From Candidatus Collierbacteria bacterium (GTDB taxonomy: Bacteria > Patescibacteriota > Microgenomatia > UBA1400 > MFAQ01): 20,789 nt of DNA. Of this stretch, positions 13,356 through 20,758 are shown piece by piece. Each line of letters starts with the position of its first letter. The stretch's first letter is position 1. The DNA is taken from the NCBI GenBank assembly GCA_903873735.1, contig CAIQPO010000093.1, forward strand, positions 1 to 20,789, in the 5' to 3' direction. The position numbers and the translations under genes are program-made. The notes beneath the pieces were generated by a model. It made no database searches and was not told where the DNA came from. It saw only the letters and a program-made list of their open reading frames with translations.

Positions 13356-16181
13356 ATGAAAGACAAAAAAACCATTAAGCCTCTTACTCAAGGTTATGTG
13401 CCAGCCGAGCTTGAAGAGCAAGTGTTGTCCTACTGGAAAGAAAACAAAATCTTTGAGAAATCAGTTGAATCAAGAGATCCAAAAAATCTATATAGATTTT
13501 ACGACGGGCCTCCATTTGTAACCGGAATGCCTCATTATGGTCACCTTCTCGGATCCATAGTTAAAGACATTATTCCACGCTTTCATACTATGAAAGGTAA
13601 GCGGGTAGAAAGAGTCTGGGGATGGGACTGCCATGGATTACCCGCGGAAAACAAAGTGGAGAAACAGCTAGGTTTAAACTCCAAGAAAGACATTGAGGCA
13701 CTTGGAATAGATAAATTTGTAGATGCGTGCAAGTCGTATGTTGGTAATGTGTCAGCTGAATGGGAGTGGTATATAGATCATATTGGTAGGTGGGTTGATT
13801 TCAAAAACTCATACAAAACCATGGATCTAAACTACATGGAGTCAGTTATTTGGGTATTTGGGGAGCTCCACAACAAAGGTTTGGTTTACAAAGGTAAACG
13901 TGTATCGTTGTTTTGCCCCAGATGCTCCACTCCAATCAGCAACTTTGAAGTAGCCATGGATAACTCATACAAAGATGTGACCGACCCGTCTGTCTTTGTA
14001 AAATTCAAAATTAAAAATACTGCAGATCAATATCTTTTAGCTTGGACCACCACACCTTGGACTCTACCTACAAATTTCGCTCTTGGGGTGTCTCCAAATG
14101 AAAATTACTCAAAGGTGAAAGTCGGTGATGACTATTTGATACTAGCCTCTTCAAGATTAGAACTAGCGCTAGGGCAAGAAAAATATCAGGTAGTTGAGAC
14201 CATGTTAGGGAATCAGCTAGTTGGCATCCAATATGAGCCTCTTTACAGCTACTATTCACCCAACTCCCAAGACCATCATGTTTATGCAGCTGATTTTGTG
14301 TCCATGGATGACGGTACAGGTATTGTTCACATCGCACCAGGATTTGGAGAAGACGACACGGCACTAGGTAAAGAACACAATCTCACCATGGTCGATTCGG
14401 TAGACGACTCAGGAAAAATGGACCCCAAAATCACTGTCGCAGAGGGCAAGTATTTCAAGTCCGCTGACAAGCTTATTCTTGCAGATCTGGTAAACAAAGG
14501 TTCAGTTTTTGCACACACAACCTTTATTCACAGCTATCCTCACTGCCATAGATGTGAAACGGCCTTACTATACAAAGCCCAAACAGCCTGGTTCCTAGAC
14601 ATAAAGAACCTCAAAAAACATTTAAAGGAAACAAATGAAGATATTAATTGGGTACCTGGATACTTTAAACATGGGAGATTCGAGCTAGGAATCGACTCCG
14701 CCCCAGACTGGTGCATCTCCAGAACAAGATACTGGGGTACCCCAATACCAGTATGGGAATGTAGCTGTGGTGAAAGAATTATTCCTCAATCAATAGCAGA
14801 AATTGAAAAGTTATCAGGTAAAAAAGTTACCGACCTTCATCGTCCTGATATTGATAAGGTGTTCCTTACTTGCAGTAAATGTGGGTCCAAAGCCGTGAGA
14901 GTTCCGGAAGTTCTCGATTGTTGGGTTGAATCAGCTTCTATGCCTTACGCACAAGACCACTATCCATTTGAAAATCAAGAAAAATTCAAAGATGGTTTCC
15001 CCGCTGATTTTATAACTGAATACACCGGACAATTAAGAGCTTGGTTTTATGTCACCCATGTAATTTCAAATGCACTCTTCAACTCCATAGCCTTCAAAAA
15101 TGTCATCGTTACGGGTGTTATTCAAGGCAATGATGGTCGGAAAATGAGCAAGAGCTATGGCAACTATCCAGACCCCAAAGACTCAATTCAAAAATACGGA
15201 GCCGACTCACTAAGACTTTACCTATCGGGAAGTCCAATTGTCGCAGGACAGGATATTGCCATTTCAGAACAAGACTGGGCAAACGAGCTAAAAACCACTC
15301 TGATGCTTCTCTGGAATTCATACAAGTACTTTGTTTCTTATGCCAGTCTCGAAAACTGGAGTAGAGAGGAAGAGTTTGATGCCACCCCATCAGCACTCGA
15401 TCGTTGGATACTTACTCGTCTCGACCAGACCGTAATCAGCGTAAACAAAAATCTGGAGGCATATGAGCTGCCCAAATCAATTGTAGCAATCAAATCTTTT
15501 GTAGACGATCTTTCTACTTGGTACATCAGAAGATCAAGAGATAGAGTTGGTCCATCATCGACAAATAATACAGACAAAATTTCCGCCTACACAACAATGT
15601 CTACGGTATTTGAGGTATTTTCAAAAACCATTGCACCAATCACTCCTTTTATATCTGAATTTATATACAGACACCTAACTGATGATGAGTCGGTTCATCT
15701 AACCAGCTGGCCAGAGACAAAAGATGAGTCGGTACTCGACCAGAAGCTACTTGAAGAAATGGTGCAGGTAAGGAAAATATGCGAGATGGGTAATGCGGAA
15801 AGGAAAAAATTAAACATTCCTGTAAAACAAGCACTTTCATCAGTAAATGTTGGTCAGGCTTTTGTAAATCTAAAGGAAAGCCAAGAACTCTGTTCACTTA
15901 TTCAAGATGAGCTTAATGTTGAAGCAGTTTTGTTTGACCATAATAGCGATACTACAGTGGAATTAGATACAAATATTACAGAAGCCCTAAAAGAAAAGGG
16001 GATTGCCAGAGAAATAATCCGTTCTGTCCAGGAGGCAAGAAAACGAGCCAACTGTGCCCTTGACGAAAAAATAGATCTGGTACTACCTGACTGGCCACTT
16101 TCTCAAGAAGGTGAAATCAAAAGGAAAACTCTTGCCACTACGATCACAAAAGGGGAGCAGATAGAAATTATTAGACGCTAA
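13356..16181 (+). CDS. ileS: Isoleucyl-tRNA synthetase, type 2
   Basis: Class I synthetase that charges tRNA-Ile with isoleucine and edits valine. 941 residues, all main domains present: the HIGH-like motif PHYGH (59-63) within FYDGPPFVTGMPHYGHLLG, WGWDCHGLPAE, the CP1 editing domain with TTTPWTLPTN, the KMSKS loop (596-600) and a helical anticodon-binding part. FYDGPPFVTG and RVWGWDCHGLPAE are the type-2 form (shared with Archaea, eukaryotes and the mupirocin-resistant bacterial IleS2), unlike the FHDGPPYANG form of most bacteria. Cysteine pairs occur in CPRCSTP and in WECSCGERI...CSKCGSK. The C-terminus is shorter than in many type-2 enzymes. First gene after the T-box leader; no SD; its stop overlaps the rodA start by one base (TAATG). 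Confidence 0.97.
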   Translation: MKDKKTIKPLTQGYVPAELEEQVLSYWKENKIFEKSVESRDPKNLYRFYDGPPFVTGMPHYGHLLGSIVKDIIPRFHTMKGKRVERVWGWDCHGLPAENKVEKQLGLNSKKDIEALGIDKFVDACKSYVGNVSAEWEWYIDHIGRWVDFKNSYKTMDLNYMESVIWVFGELHNKGLVYKGKRVSLFCPRCSTPISNFEVAMDNSYKDVTDPSVFVKFKIKNTADQYLLAWTTTPWTLPTNFALGVSPNENYSKVKVGDDYLILASSRLELALGQEKYQVVETMLGNQLVGIQYEPLYSYYSPNSQDHHVYAADFVSMDDGTGIVHIAPGFGEDDTALGKEHNLTMVDSVDDSGKMDPKITVAEGKYFKSADKLILADLVNKGSVFAHTTFIHSYPHCHRCETALLYKAQTAWFLDIKNLKKHLKETNEDINWVPGYFKHGRFELGIDSAPDWCISRTRYWGTPIPVWECSCGERIIPQSIAEIEKLSGKKVTDLHRPDIDKVFLTCSKCGSKAVRVPEVLDCWVESASMPYAQDHYPFENQEKFKDGFPADFITEYTGQLRAWFYVTHVISNALFNSIAFKNVIVTGVIQGNDGRKMSKSYGNYPDPKDSIQKYGADSLRLYLSGSPIVAGQDIAISEQDWANELKTTLMLLWNSYKYFVSYASLENWSREEEFDATPSALDRWILTRLDQTVISVNKNLEAYELPKSIVAIKSFVDDLSTWYIRRSRDRVGPSSTNNTDKISAYTTMSTVFEVFSKTIAPITPFISEFIYRHLTDDESVHLTSWPETKDESVLDQKLLEEMVQVRKICEMGNAERKKLNIPVKQALSSVNVGQAFVNLKESQELCSLIQDELNVEAVLFDHNSDTTVELDTNITEALKEKGIAREIIRSVQEARKRANCALDEKIDLVLPDWPLSQEGEIKRKTLATTITKGEQIEIIRR

Positions 16182-17236
16182 TGCGTCCAAGTAAAACAAG
16201 TCTGGTATTTAGTTTGTTTATAGTTCTAGTTTTAGGGCTAGTAACTGTTTGGAGTACGGTACCAGATTTATTTCTATCCCAAATTGCCTTTGCAGTAGCG
16301 GGTATCATTATTGCAATTCTCTTTACCAGAGCAGACATAAATTTGCTATTAAGCTTTGGTTGGGCTTGGTATGCAATTACAATTTTTCTTTTGATTCTTA
16401 CAGAGATAATCGGTCCAGAGATTAGAGGCTCAGTTCGATGGATTGATCTAGGCTTTTTTAACATGCAGACTTCTGAATTAGCCAAGCCATTTTTAGTATT
16501 TTTCTACACCAATTACCTAGCCAAACACGATCTAAAAACCATCAGAGAATTCCTTAAGTTTATCGTAATCATCGCCATCCCCTCTTTTCTTGTAGCCAGA
16601 CAGCCTGATCTTGGCTCAGCACTTACTCTAACTGCTTTTCCTCTCGTCATATTAGCTCTCACTGGCCATATGCGTAAGTTGCTAGTTTTAGCATTGATCT
16701 CACTCGTAGTAATTGTGCCTCTCGAATCTAGATTACTAAAGCCATATCAAAGAGAGCGTATTGATACTTTCCTTAATCCATACAAAGACCCTAAAGGTGC
16801 AGGTTACAATGTAATTCAAGCAAATATCGCCATCGGCTCCGGAGGCATAATCGGAAAAGGGGTGAGACTGGGTACTCAATCACATTTAAATTTCTTACCA
16901 GAGCGTCATACTGACTTTATTTTTGCCTCGTATGCGGAGGAGCTGGGGTTAATCGGAGTATTAATTTTATTTTCAGCATATGGATTTTATATTTACAGAC
17001 AGATATCTATAGCTGAATTATTCCGTCAGCAAAAGTACTCACTTCTAAGTCTGGGGATTATTTCCATATTTTTATTCCAAATCGTAGTAAACATTGGCAT
17101 GAACCTAGGCATCATGCCTGTTACCGGCATTACCTTACCAATATTTTCATACGGAGGCAGTAGTTTGTTGAGCTTTTCAATTCTAGTAGGAATCCATCTT
17201 AGGCTTCTTGATTTACTCACCCCTTTTGAGCTATAA
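16181..17236 (+). CDS. rodA: RodA, SEDS-family peptidoglycan glycosyltransferase
   Basis: SEDS proteins polymerise lipid II glycan strands with a partner class-B PBP; RodA serves lateral growth and FtsW the septum. The 351-residue protein has about ten membrane helices, a QPDLGSA segment with the catalytic Asp, the long loop with GSGGIIGKGVRLGTQSHLNF, FLPERHTDFIFASYAEELG, and VNIGMNLGIMPVTGITLP with SYGGSS near the C-terminus. The QPDLGSA and LPERHTDFIF forms and the short termini favour RodA (MrdB) over FtsW. It starts on the ileS stop (one-base overlap), so its translation is coupled. No PBP2 or mreBCD gene is nearby. The rodA/ftsW split is made by motif impression only. Confidence 0.92.
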   Translation: MRPSKTSLVFSLFIVLVLGLVTVWSTVPDLFLSQIAFAVAGIIIAILFTRADINLLLSFGWAWYAITIFLLILTEIIGPEIRGSVRWIDLGFFNMQTSELAKPFLVFFYTNYLAKHDLKTIREFLKFIVIIAIPSFLVARQPDLGSALTLTAFPLVILALTGHMRKLLVLALISLVVIVPLESRLLKPYQRERIDTFLNPYKDPKGAGYNVIQANIAIGSGGIIGKGVRLGTQSHLNFLPERHTDFIFASYAEELGLIGVLILFSAYGFYIYRQISIAELFRQQKYSLLSLGIISIFLFQIVVNIGMNLGIMPVTGITLPIFSYGGSSLLSFSILVGIHLRLLDLLTPFEL

Positions 17237-17237
17237 T
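17208..17237 (+). promoter_or_regulatory. Internal promoter that would give a leaderless rplU mRNA
   Basis: TTGATT (17208-17213), an 18-base spacer and a consensus TATAAT (17232-17237) inside the end of rodA. Transcription about seven bases downstream would begin at or next to the rplU ATG (17245), which has no SD. Confidence 0.55.
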
Positions 17238-17244
17238 TGCGCCC

Positions 17245-17571
17245 ATGGCAGATAAACAATTACATGCAGTCATTCAGATTGGCTCCAAGCAATACTTGGT
17301 CAAAGCTGGAGACAAAATCGTTACAGAGAAACTCGAACTTAAAGAAGGTGACAAACTCACCGTCAAAGAAGTTCTTCTAACCACAGATGGAGAGTCTACC
17401 AAAGTTGGCTCACCTTTTGTCGAAGGAGCTTCAGTAGTTCTTACCTTCACCGGTGAATCAAAAGCCGATAAGGTTAGAGTAGCTAAATTCAAGGCTAAAT
17501 CACGCTATCGCAGAGTAATGGGACACAGACAATTAGAGAGCAATCTCACTGTGGACGCCGTTAAGCTCTAA
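17245..17571 (+). CDS. rplU: Ribosomal protein bL21
   Basis: Large-subunit protein bL21, which binds 23S rRNA near bL20. At 108 residues it is of normal length. The N-terminal HAVIQIGSKQYLVKAGDKI is the family hallmark, followed by the VGSPFVEGASV barrel loop and the basic VAKFKAKSRYRRVMGHRQ segment that contacts rRNA. It is eight bases downstream of rodA. The bL21-bL27 pair is conserved in bacteria; here a methyltransferase gene lies between the two. No SD; the promoter just upstream would give a leaderless message. Confidence 0.97.
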   Translation: MADKQLHAVIQIGSKQYLVKAGDKIVTEKLELKEGDKLTVKEVLLTTDGESTKVGSPFVEGASVVLTFTGESKADKVRVAKFKAKSRYRRVMGHRQLESNLTVDAVKL

Positions 17572-17575
17572 AATA

Positions 17576-18628
17576 ATGAGATACATTCTGTTCGTAGGCT
17601 TCGGCAACACTTTAGCCGACCTAGAGATTCACGCCCAAATAAACAACCCTCAAAAGGAAGGCGACCTTTCCTATTCCTTTGTCATGGACACTGATGAAGA
17701 AGCGATAAAGATTGTCTCAAAGCTTGGCTCTGCCATTAAGCTCGCCAAAGAAGTCGGTGGGGTTGACTCCCTCGTGGAAGATATTTCTTCCAGGATATAT
17801 TCCAAAACATTCTCAATCACCAATCTAAACGACTTCAATCTTTCAGCAAAACTAAATGATGATGTAAAGAGAGACGTTGGTCAGTCTCGATTTATCCTTC
17901 CAAAAAATAATTATGGCTTGTCTCCCCTCATCATCCTCAAAGAAAAGGTGACAGAATTTTTAGTAGACTCCTCAAAATCAAAGCTTTACCAAACAATCTG
18001 GGTTCACAATTTTGAGCACTGGATCAAGAAAGACAGAGAAATGCCCTTCTTTAATGCTAGAGCAGGAATGCTTCCTCCAAAGATTGCCAGAAGTATGGTG
18101 AACTTAATACCAGGCAGTGGTGTTGGAAAAACTCTAGTCGATCCGTTTTGTGGATCCGGTCGAGTCTTGGTCGAGGCTGCAGAAATGGGATACAAAGTCA
18201 TCGGTCTCGATATCGTCAGTGATCAAGTTGAAGACACTAAAGCAAATCTAAGGCATCTAAATTTGAGTGGTGAAGTTCATCTGCAGGACGCTACCCATCT
18301 TTCAGAAATTGTAAAAGATATTGATGCAATTGTGACTGAGCCATTCTTAGGGAAACCCAATCTACGACCAGATAAATCAGAGTTTGCTGCTGTAGGACTT
18401 CAAAAGCTTTATCTTGGGTGCTTAAAAGATTGGTATAAATCCCTTAAAATGGGTGGTTTTATTGTCATGGTCTTTCCAATTCTTACTGGTGTGAAAAAGG
18501 ACTTTCATACTAGTAAAATTATTGACTCCGTGAAAAAGTTAGGTTACAATTCCCTAGCGCAGACAATCTATTCTCGCCCAGACGCGGGAATTAAGCGCGA
18601 GATAATTATCTTACAAAAGCAAAACTAA
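17576..18628 (+). CDS. Trm11-like SAM-dependent methyltransferase between L21 and L27
   Basis: A 350-residue protein. The N-terminal part (1-150) is a diverged substrate-recognition region that may correspond to the THUMP-like part of Trm11 relatives. It is followed by a FFNARAGMLPPKIARSMVNL lead-in (158-177) and a Rossmann methyltransferase. Motif I is DPFCGSG (189-195); GLDIVSDQV binds SAM; the DAT element is at 238-240. Motif IV, normally (N/D)PP(Y/F), reads TEPFLG (254-259). Relatives make N2-methylguanosine in tRNA, or methylate other bases in RNA or DNA. The change from D-P-P-Y to E-P-F-L makes the target base uncertain. It starts after the rplU stop (TAAAATAATG) and ends three bases before rpmA (TAAAATATG), so it is expressed with ribosomal protein genes, hinting at rRNA or tRNA as substrate. 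Confidence 0.85.
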   Translation: MRYILFVGFGNTLADLEIHAQINNPQKEGDLSYSFVMDTDEEAIKIVSKLGSAIKLAKEVGGVDSLVEDISSRIYSKTFSITNLNDFNLSAKLNDDVKRDVGQSRFILPKNNYGLSPLIILKEKVTEFLVDSSKSKLYQTIWVHNFEHWIKKDREMPFFNARAGMLPPKIARSMVNLIPGSGVGKTLVDPFCGSGRVLVEAAEMGYKVIGLDIVSDQVEDTKANLRHLNLSGEVHLQDATHLSEIVKDIDAIVTEPFLGKPNLRPDKSEFAAVGLQKLYLGCLKDWYKSLKMGGFIVMVFPILTGVKKDFHTSKIIDSVKKLGYNSLAQTIYSRPDAGIKREIIILQKQN

Positions 18629-18631
18629 AAT

Positions 18632-18883
18632 ATGGCACACGTTAAATCTGGTGGAGCGACCAGGCAACACGCTCAAAGACCCGGAAAAAGACTTGGCGTA
18701 AAAATGTATGGCGGTCAAGTAATAAAGATAGGGCAAATCATTGTTAGGCAAAGAGGTGCCGAATTTCACGCAGGTAAAAATACCAAAATTGGTAGAGATT
18801 TCACCGTCTACGCTACAGCTCCAGGTACTCTAAACTTCAGAAAACTAAACGGAGTTAATTACGTTGAGGTAATCTCAAAATAA
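18632..18883 (+). CDS. rpmA: Ribosomal protein bL27
   Basis: bL27 sits near the peptidyl-transferase centre, with its N-terminal tail reaching the tRNA CCA ends. 83 residues. MAHVKSGGATRQ followed by KRLGVKMYGGQVIKIGQIIVRQRG and HAGKNTKIGRDFTVYA is unmistakable. The start MAHVK begins directly at the mature-type N-terminus: there is no Firmicutes-like cleavable extension and no Prp protease gene beside it. No SD; start three bases after the methyltransferase stop; parB begins immediately after its stop (TAAATG). Confidence 0.97.
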   Translation: MAHVKSGGATRQHAQRPGKRLGVKMYGGQVIKIGQIIVRQRGAEFHAGKNTKIGRDFTVYATAPGTLNFRKLNGVNYVEVISK

Positions 18884-19897
18884 ATGGACAACGGGCCGAT
18901 CACTCTTTTACCGATTGATCAACTTCAGCCCAACCCTCTTCAGCCAAGAGGCGTCATCACTCCTGAATCACTTTCCGAATTAGTAGATTCCATCAAAACT
19001 CATGGCATTATTCAGCCATTAGTTGTTGCGCACACACCTGCTGGTTACCAAATCATTGCCGGTGAGAGAAGATGGAGAGCCTCAAGGTTAGCAGGTTTAA
19101 AAGAAGTTCCAGTTAGGATCATTGAAACCAGTCCTCAGGGAATGCTTGAAATGGCCATCGTGGAAAATGTCCAAAGGTCAGACTTAAATCCAATCGATAG
19201 AGCAAATTCATTTGAGAGACTTATCCAAGAATTCAGACTTGCAAACTCAGACATCTGTACCAGAATTGGCAAGAGCCCAGCCTTTGTAAGCAACACCCTT
19301 AGACTCCTTGAGCTTCCAGATGCTTTGAAAGATGGCCTGATTTCCGGAGTAATTTCGGAAGGTCATGCCAGAGCTTTGGCGGCTATTCCTGAAAAGCAGG
19401 CCATGATCGAGGCATATAAGATGATTTTGAGAGAAGGTGGCTCTGTTAGGAGAGCCGAAGAACTAGCCAGGAGATTCAAGAAAACCATGCATCGCTCCAA
19501 ACCTAGCGATGGTTTCGATACCAAAACAGTAAACGAATCCATAGACAGAATGGCCGATGAGATGCAGTCATCCATAGGTCAGAATGCTCATGTAAAAATG
19601 AGAAGGTCTAGGGTTGAGACGGCAATCCATATTGTCCTAAAGGGAAATCCCCAGGAAACAGAAAATCAAATTCAAAAAATTCACGACGCCCTCATAGGTC
19701 AAAACTCTTCTCCAAAAGAGCCAAGCGAAGTACTTCCAGAAACACCAGAAACTTCGGAAAACACAAACCAACCAGCCGTACAATCAGAAATACCAGCACC
19801 AGCTCAAGCTGATAGTTATTCCAATCCCTTCGAACCACTTACAGAAACCAGTAACTCCACCGTTCCTAGAGACCCCGATAATTTTTCAGAGTTTTAA
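18884..19897 (+). CDS. parB: ParB/Spo0J chromosome partition protein
   Basis: ParB is a CTP-dependent clamp that loads at parS sites and partners with ParA and SMC. 337 residues. The N-terminal domain shows IDQLQPNPLQPR, the CTP-binding GERRWRA (60-66) and ENVQRSDLNP (94-103); a helix-turn-helix part follows (DICTRIGKSPAFVSNTLRLL), then EGHARALAAI. The last 100 or so residues are a Pro/Ser/Glu/Thr-rich tail (about 265-337) ending DPDNFSEF, longer than in many ParB proteins and unlikely to be folded. No parA is adjacent, and no parS (inverted repeat of TGTTTCACGTGAAACA type) was noticed. Start immediately after the rpmA stop; last gene of the ileS operon. The stop codon overlaps the A-tract of the following hairpin. 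Confidence 0.95.
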   Translation: MDNGPITLLPIDQLQPNPLQPRGVITPESLSELVDSIKTHGIIQPLVVAHTPAGYQIIAGERRWRASRLAGLKEVPVRIIETSPQGMLEMAIVENVQRSDLNPIDRANSFERLIQEFRLANSDICTRIGKSPAFVSNTLRLLELPDALKDGLISGVISEGHARALAAIPEKQAMIEAYKMILREGGSVRRAEELARRFKKTMHRSKPSDGFDTKTVNESIDRMADEMQSSIGQNAHVKMRRSRVETAIHIVLKGNPQETENQIQKIHDALIGQNSSPKEPSEVLPETPETSENTNQPAVQSEIPAPAQADSYSNPFEPLTETSNSTVPRDPDNFSEF

Positions 19898-19921
19898 AAA
19901 AACCGAGGCAAAAGCCTCGGT
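19896..19921 (-). terminator. Rho-independent terminator of the 58-residue gene (minus strand)
   Basis: The perfect 8-bp stem ACCGAGGC (19902-19909) / GCCTCGGT (19914-19921) has a 4-base loop. On the minus strand it is followed by six U (19901-19896), six bases after the stop of the small gene. On the plus strand the same hairpin follows parB with only a weak T-run, so it may work partly in both directions. Confidence 0.88.
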
Positions 19922-19927
19922 GAATTT

Positions 19928-20104
19928 TCACTTACGCTTGAAGAAATCACCGACTTTAACGTCGGGGCAAGGAGAGCCAATTGCCGTAAGGAGGACAAGC
20001 ATGCCCACCAAGGCGTAGATCGACTCACCAGTCAAATACGATGCCAATAAGCAAACAAACATGGCCAAAGAACCAGAGAGAGCAAATAGTGTTCTTAGCT
20101 TCAT
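19928..20104 (-). CDS. 58-residue two-span membrane protein, unknown family
   Basis: Not recognised. The open frame begins at 20131, but AAGGAGG followed by six bases and ATG at 20104 makes the shorter form clearly better: MKLRTLFALSG... of 58 residues. It has two hydrophobic segments (about 5-24 and 29-44) joined by TGESIY, then GSPCPDVKVGDFF and a basic end KRK. The first segment could also be a signal peptide. It lies downstream of lepB on the same strand with a TATAAT just past the lepB stop, a strong SD and a perfect terminator, so it is probably real and well expressed. Composition is more G+C-rich than lepB, like the pilin-like and zinc-ribbon genes. Confidence 0.72.
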   Translation of the reverse strand: MKLRTLFALSGSLAMFVCLLASYLTGESIYALVGMLVLLTAIGSPCPDVKVGDFFKRK

Positions 20105-20110
20105 GGGGCA

Positions 20111-20118
20111 CCTCCTTT
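20111..20118 (-). promoter_or_regulatory. Shine-Dalgarno deciding the start of the 58-residue gene
   Basis: On the minus strand AAAGGAGG ends six bases before ATG 20104. It excludes the in-frame ATG at 20131 as the main start. Confidence 0.85.
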
Positions 20119-20142
20119 CTTCAAAGTTCAAGTTCTGTGGAC

Positions 20143-20148
20143 ATTATA
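20143..20148 (-). promoter_or_regulatory. -10 element for the 58-residue gene
   Basis: Consensus TATAAT on the minus strand, seven bases downstream of the lepB stop codon. No convincing -35 lies 16-18 bases upstream (inside the end of lepB), so activity is uncertain; read-through from lepB is the alternative. Confidence 0.38.
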
Positions 20149-20154
20149 CCCCAA

Positions 20155-20715
20155 TTACTTCTTTATCGGATTCACCACGACTCCCATTACTTTTGTTGGC
20201 CAATATCTAAAGAAAACTCTTCCAACAATATTCTGATTGGGCACAGGACCCCAGTCTCTACTATCTGATGAGTGATCGCGGTTGTCACCAAATGCCATAA
20301 CCGTATTATCAGGAACTGTAAACTCTTCACCTTCTGCCAAGAACTGACCTGGTGAGGTGGTGTACTCTGCTGGGAGATAGAACTCATCAAGCATGTTTCC
20401 GTCTACATACACATGCCCTTCTTTAATCATTACTGTCTGTCCAGGTATAGCAATAACTCGCTTAATAAAATCAAAATTTTCATTTACTGGAGCCTTAAAA
20501 ACAATCACATCTCCAAACATCGGCAATCTTTGTTTATAGGTGATTTTGTCTGTAAGTAAATATTCCTGGTCTTTGAAAGTAGGGAACATAGAGCTACCCT
20601 TCACTTGATGTGGCTGCATCAAAAATAAATAAACCACCACAAAAACCGAGGCCGAAATCACAAAAGCCTCGATAAATTCATAGACTACCTTTACAAATTT
20701 ACGAAAGAACTCCAC
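20155..20715 (-). CDS. lepB: Signal peptidase I
   Basis: Membrane-bound serine protease that removes signal peptides from secreted proteins. 186 residues, the short Gram-positive-like form. One N-terminal membrane helix (about 14-33), then box B GSSMFPT with catalytic Ser42, box D FIKRVIAIPGQTV with the general base Lys85, and box E GDNRDHSSDSRDWGPV (143-158). The start is GTG 20715, preceded by AAGGGG as a weak SD. It is divergent from the tRNA gene. All catalytic residues are present. Confidence 0.95.
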   Translation of the reverse strand: MEFFRKFVKVVYEFIEAFVISASVFVVVYLFLMQPHQVKGSSMFPTFKDQEYLLTDKITYKQRLPMFGDVIVFKAPVNENFDFIKRVIAIPGQTVMIKEGHVYVDGNMLDEFYLPAEYTTSPGQFLAEGEEFTVPDNTVMAFGDNRDHSSDSRDWGPVPNQNIVGRVFFRYWPTKVMGVVVNPIKK

Positions 20716-20758
20716 CCCTTCAGTTTACTTGTCATAGTATAATAATTCAATCCTTTAT

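Noticed and set aside
20738..20743. TATAAT as a promoter for the tRNA
   Set aside because: The distance to the tRNA fits, but there is no -35 and the region is AT-rich; left unassigned.
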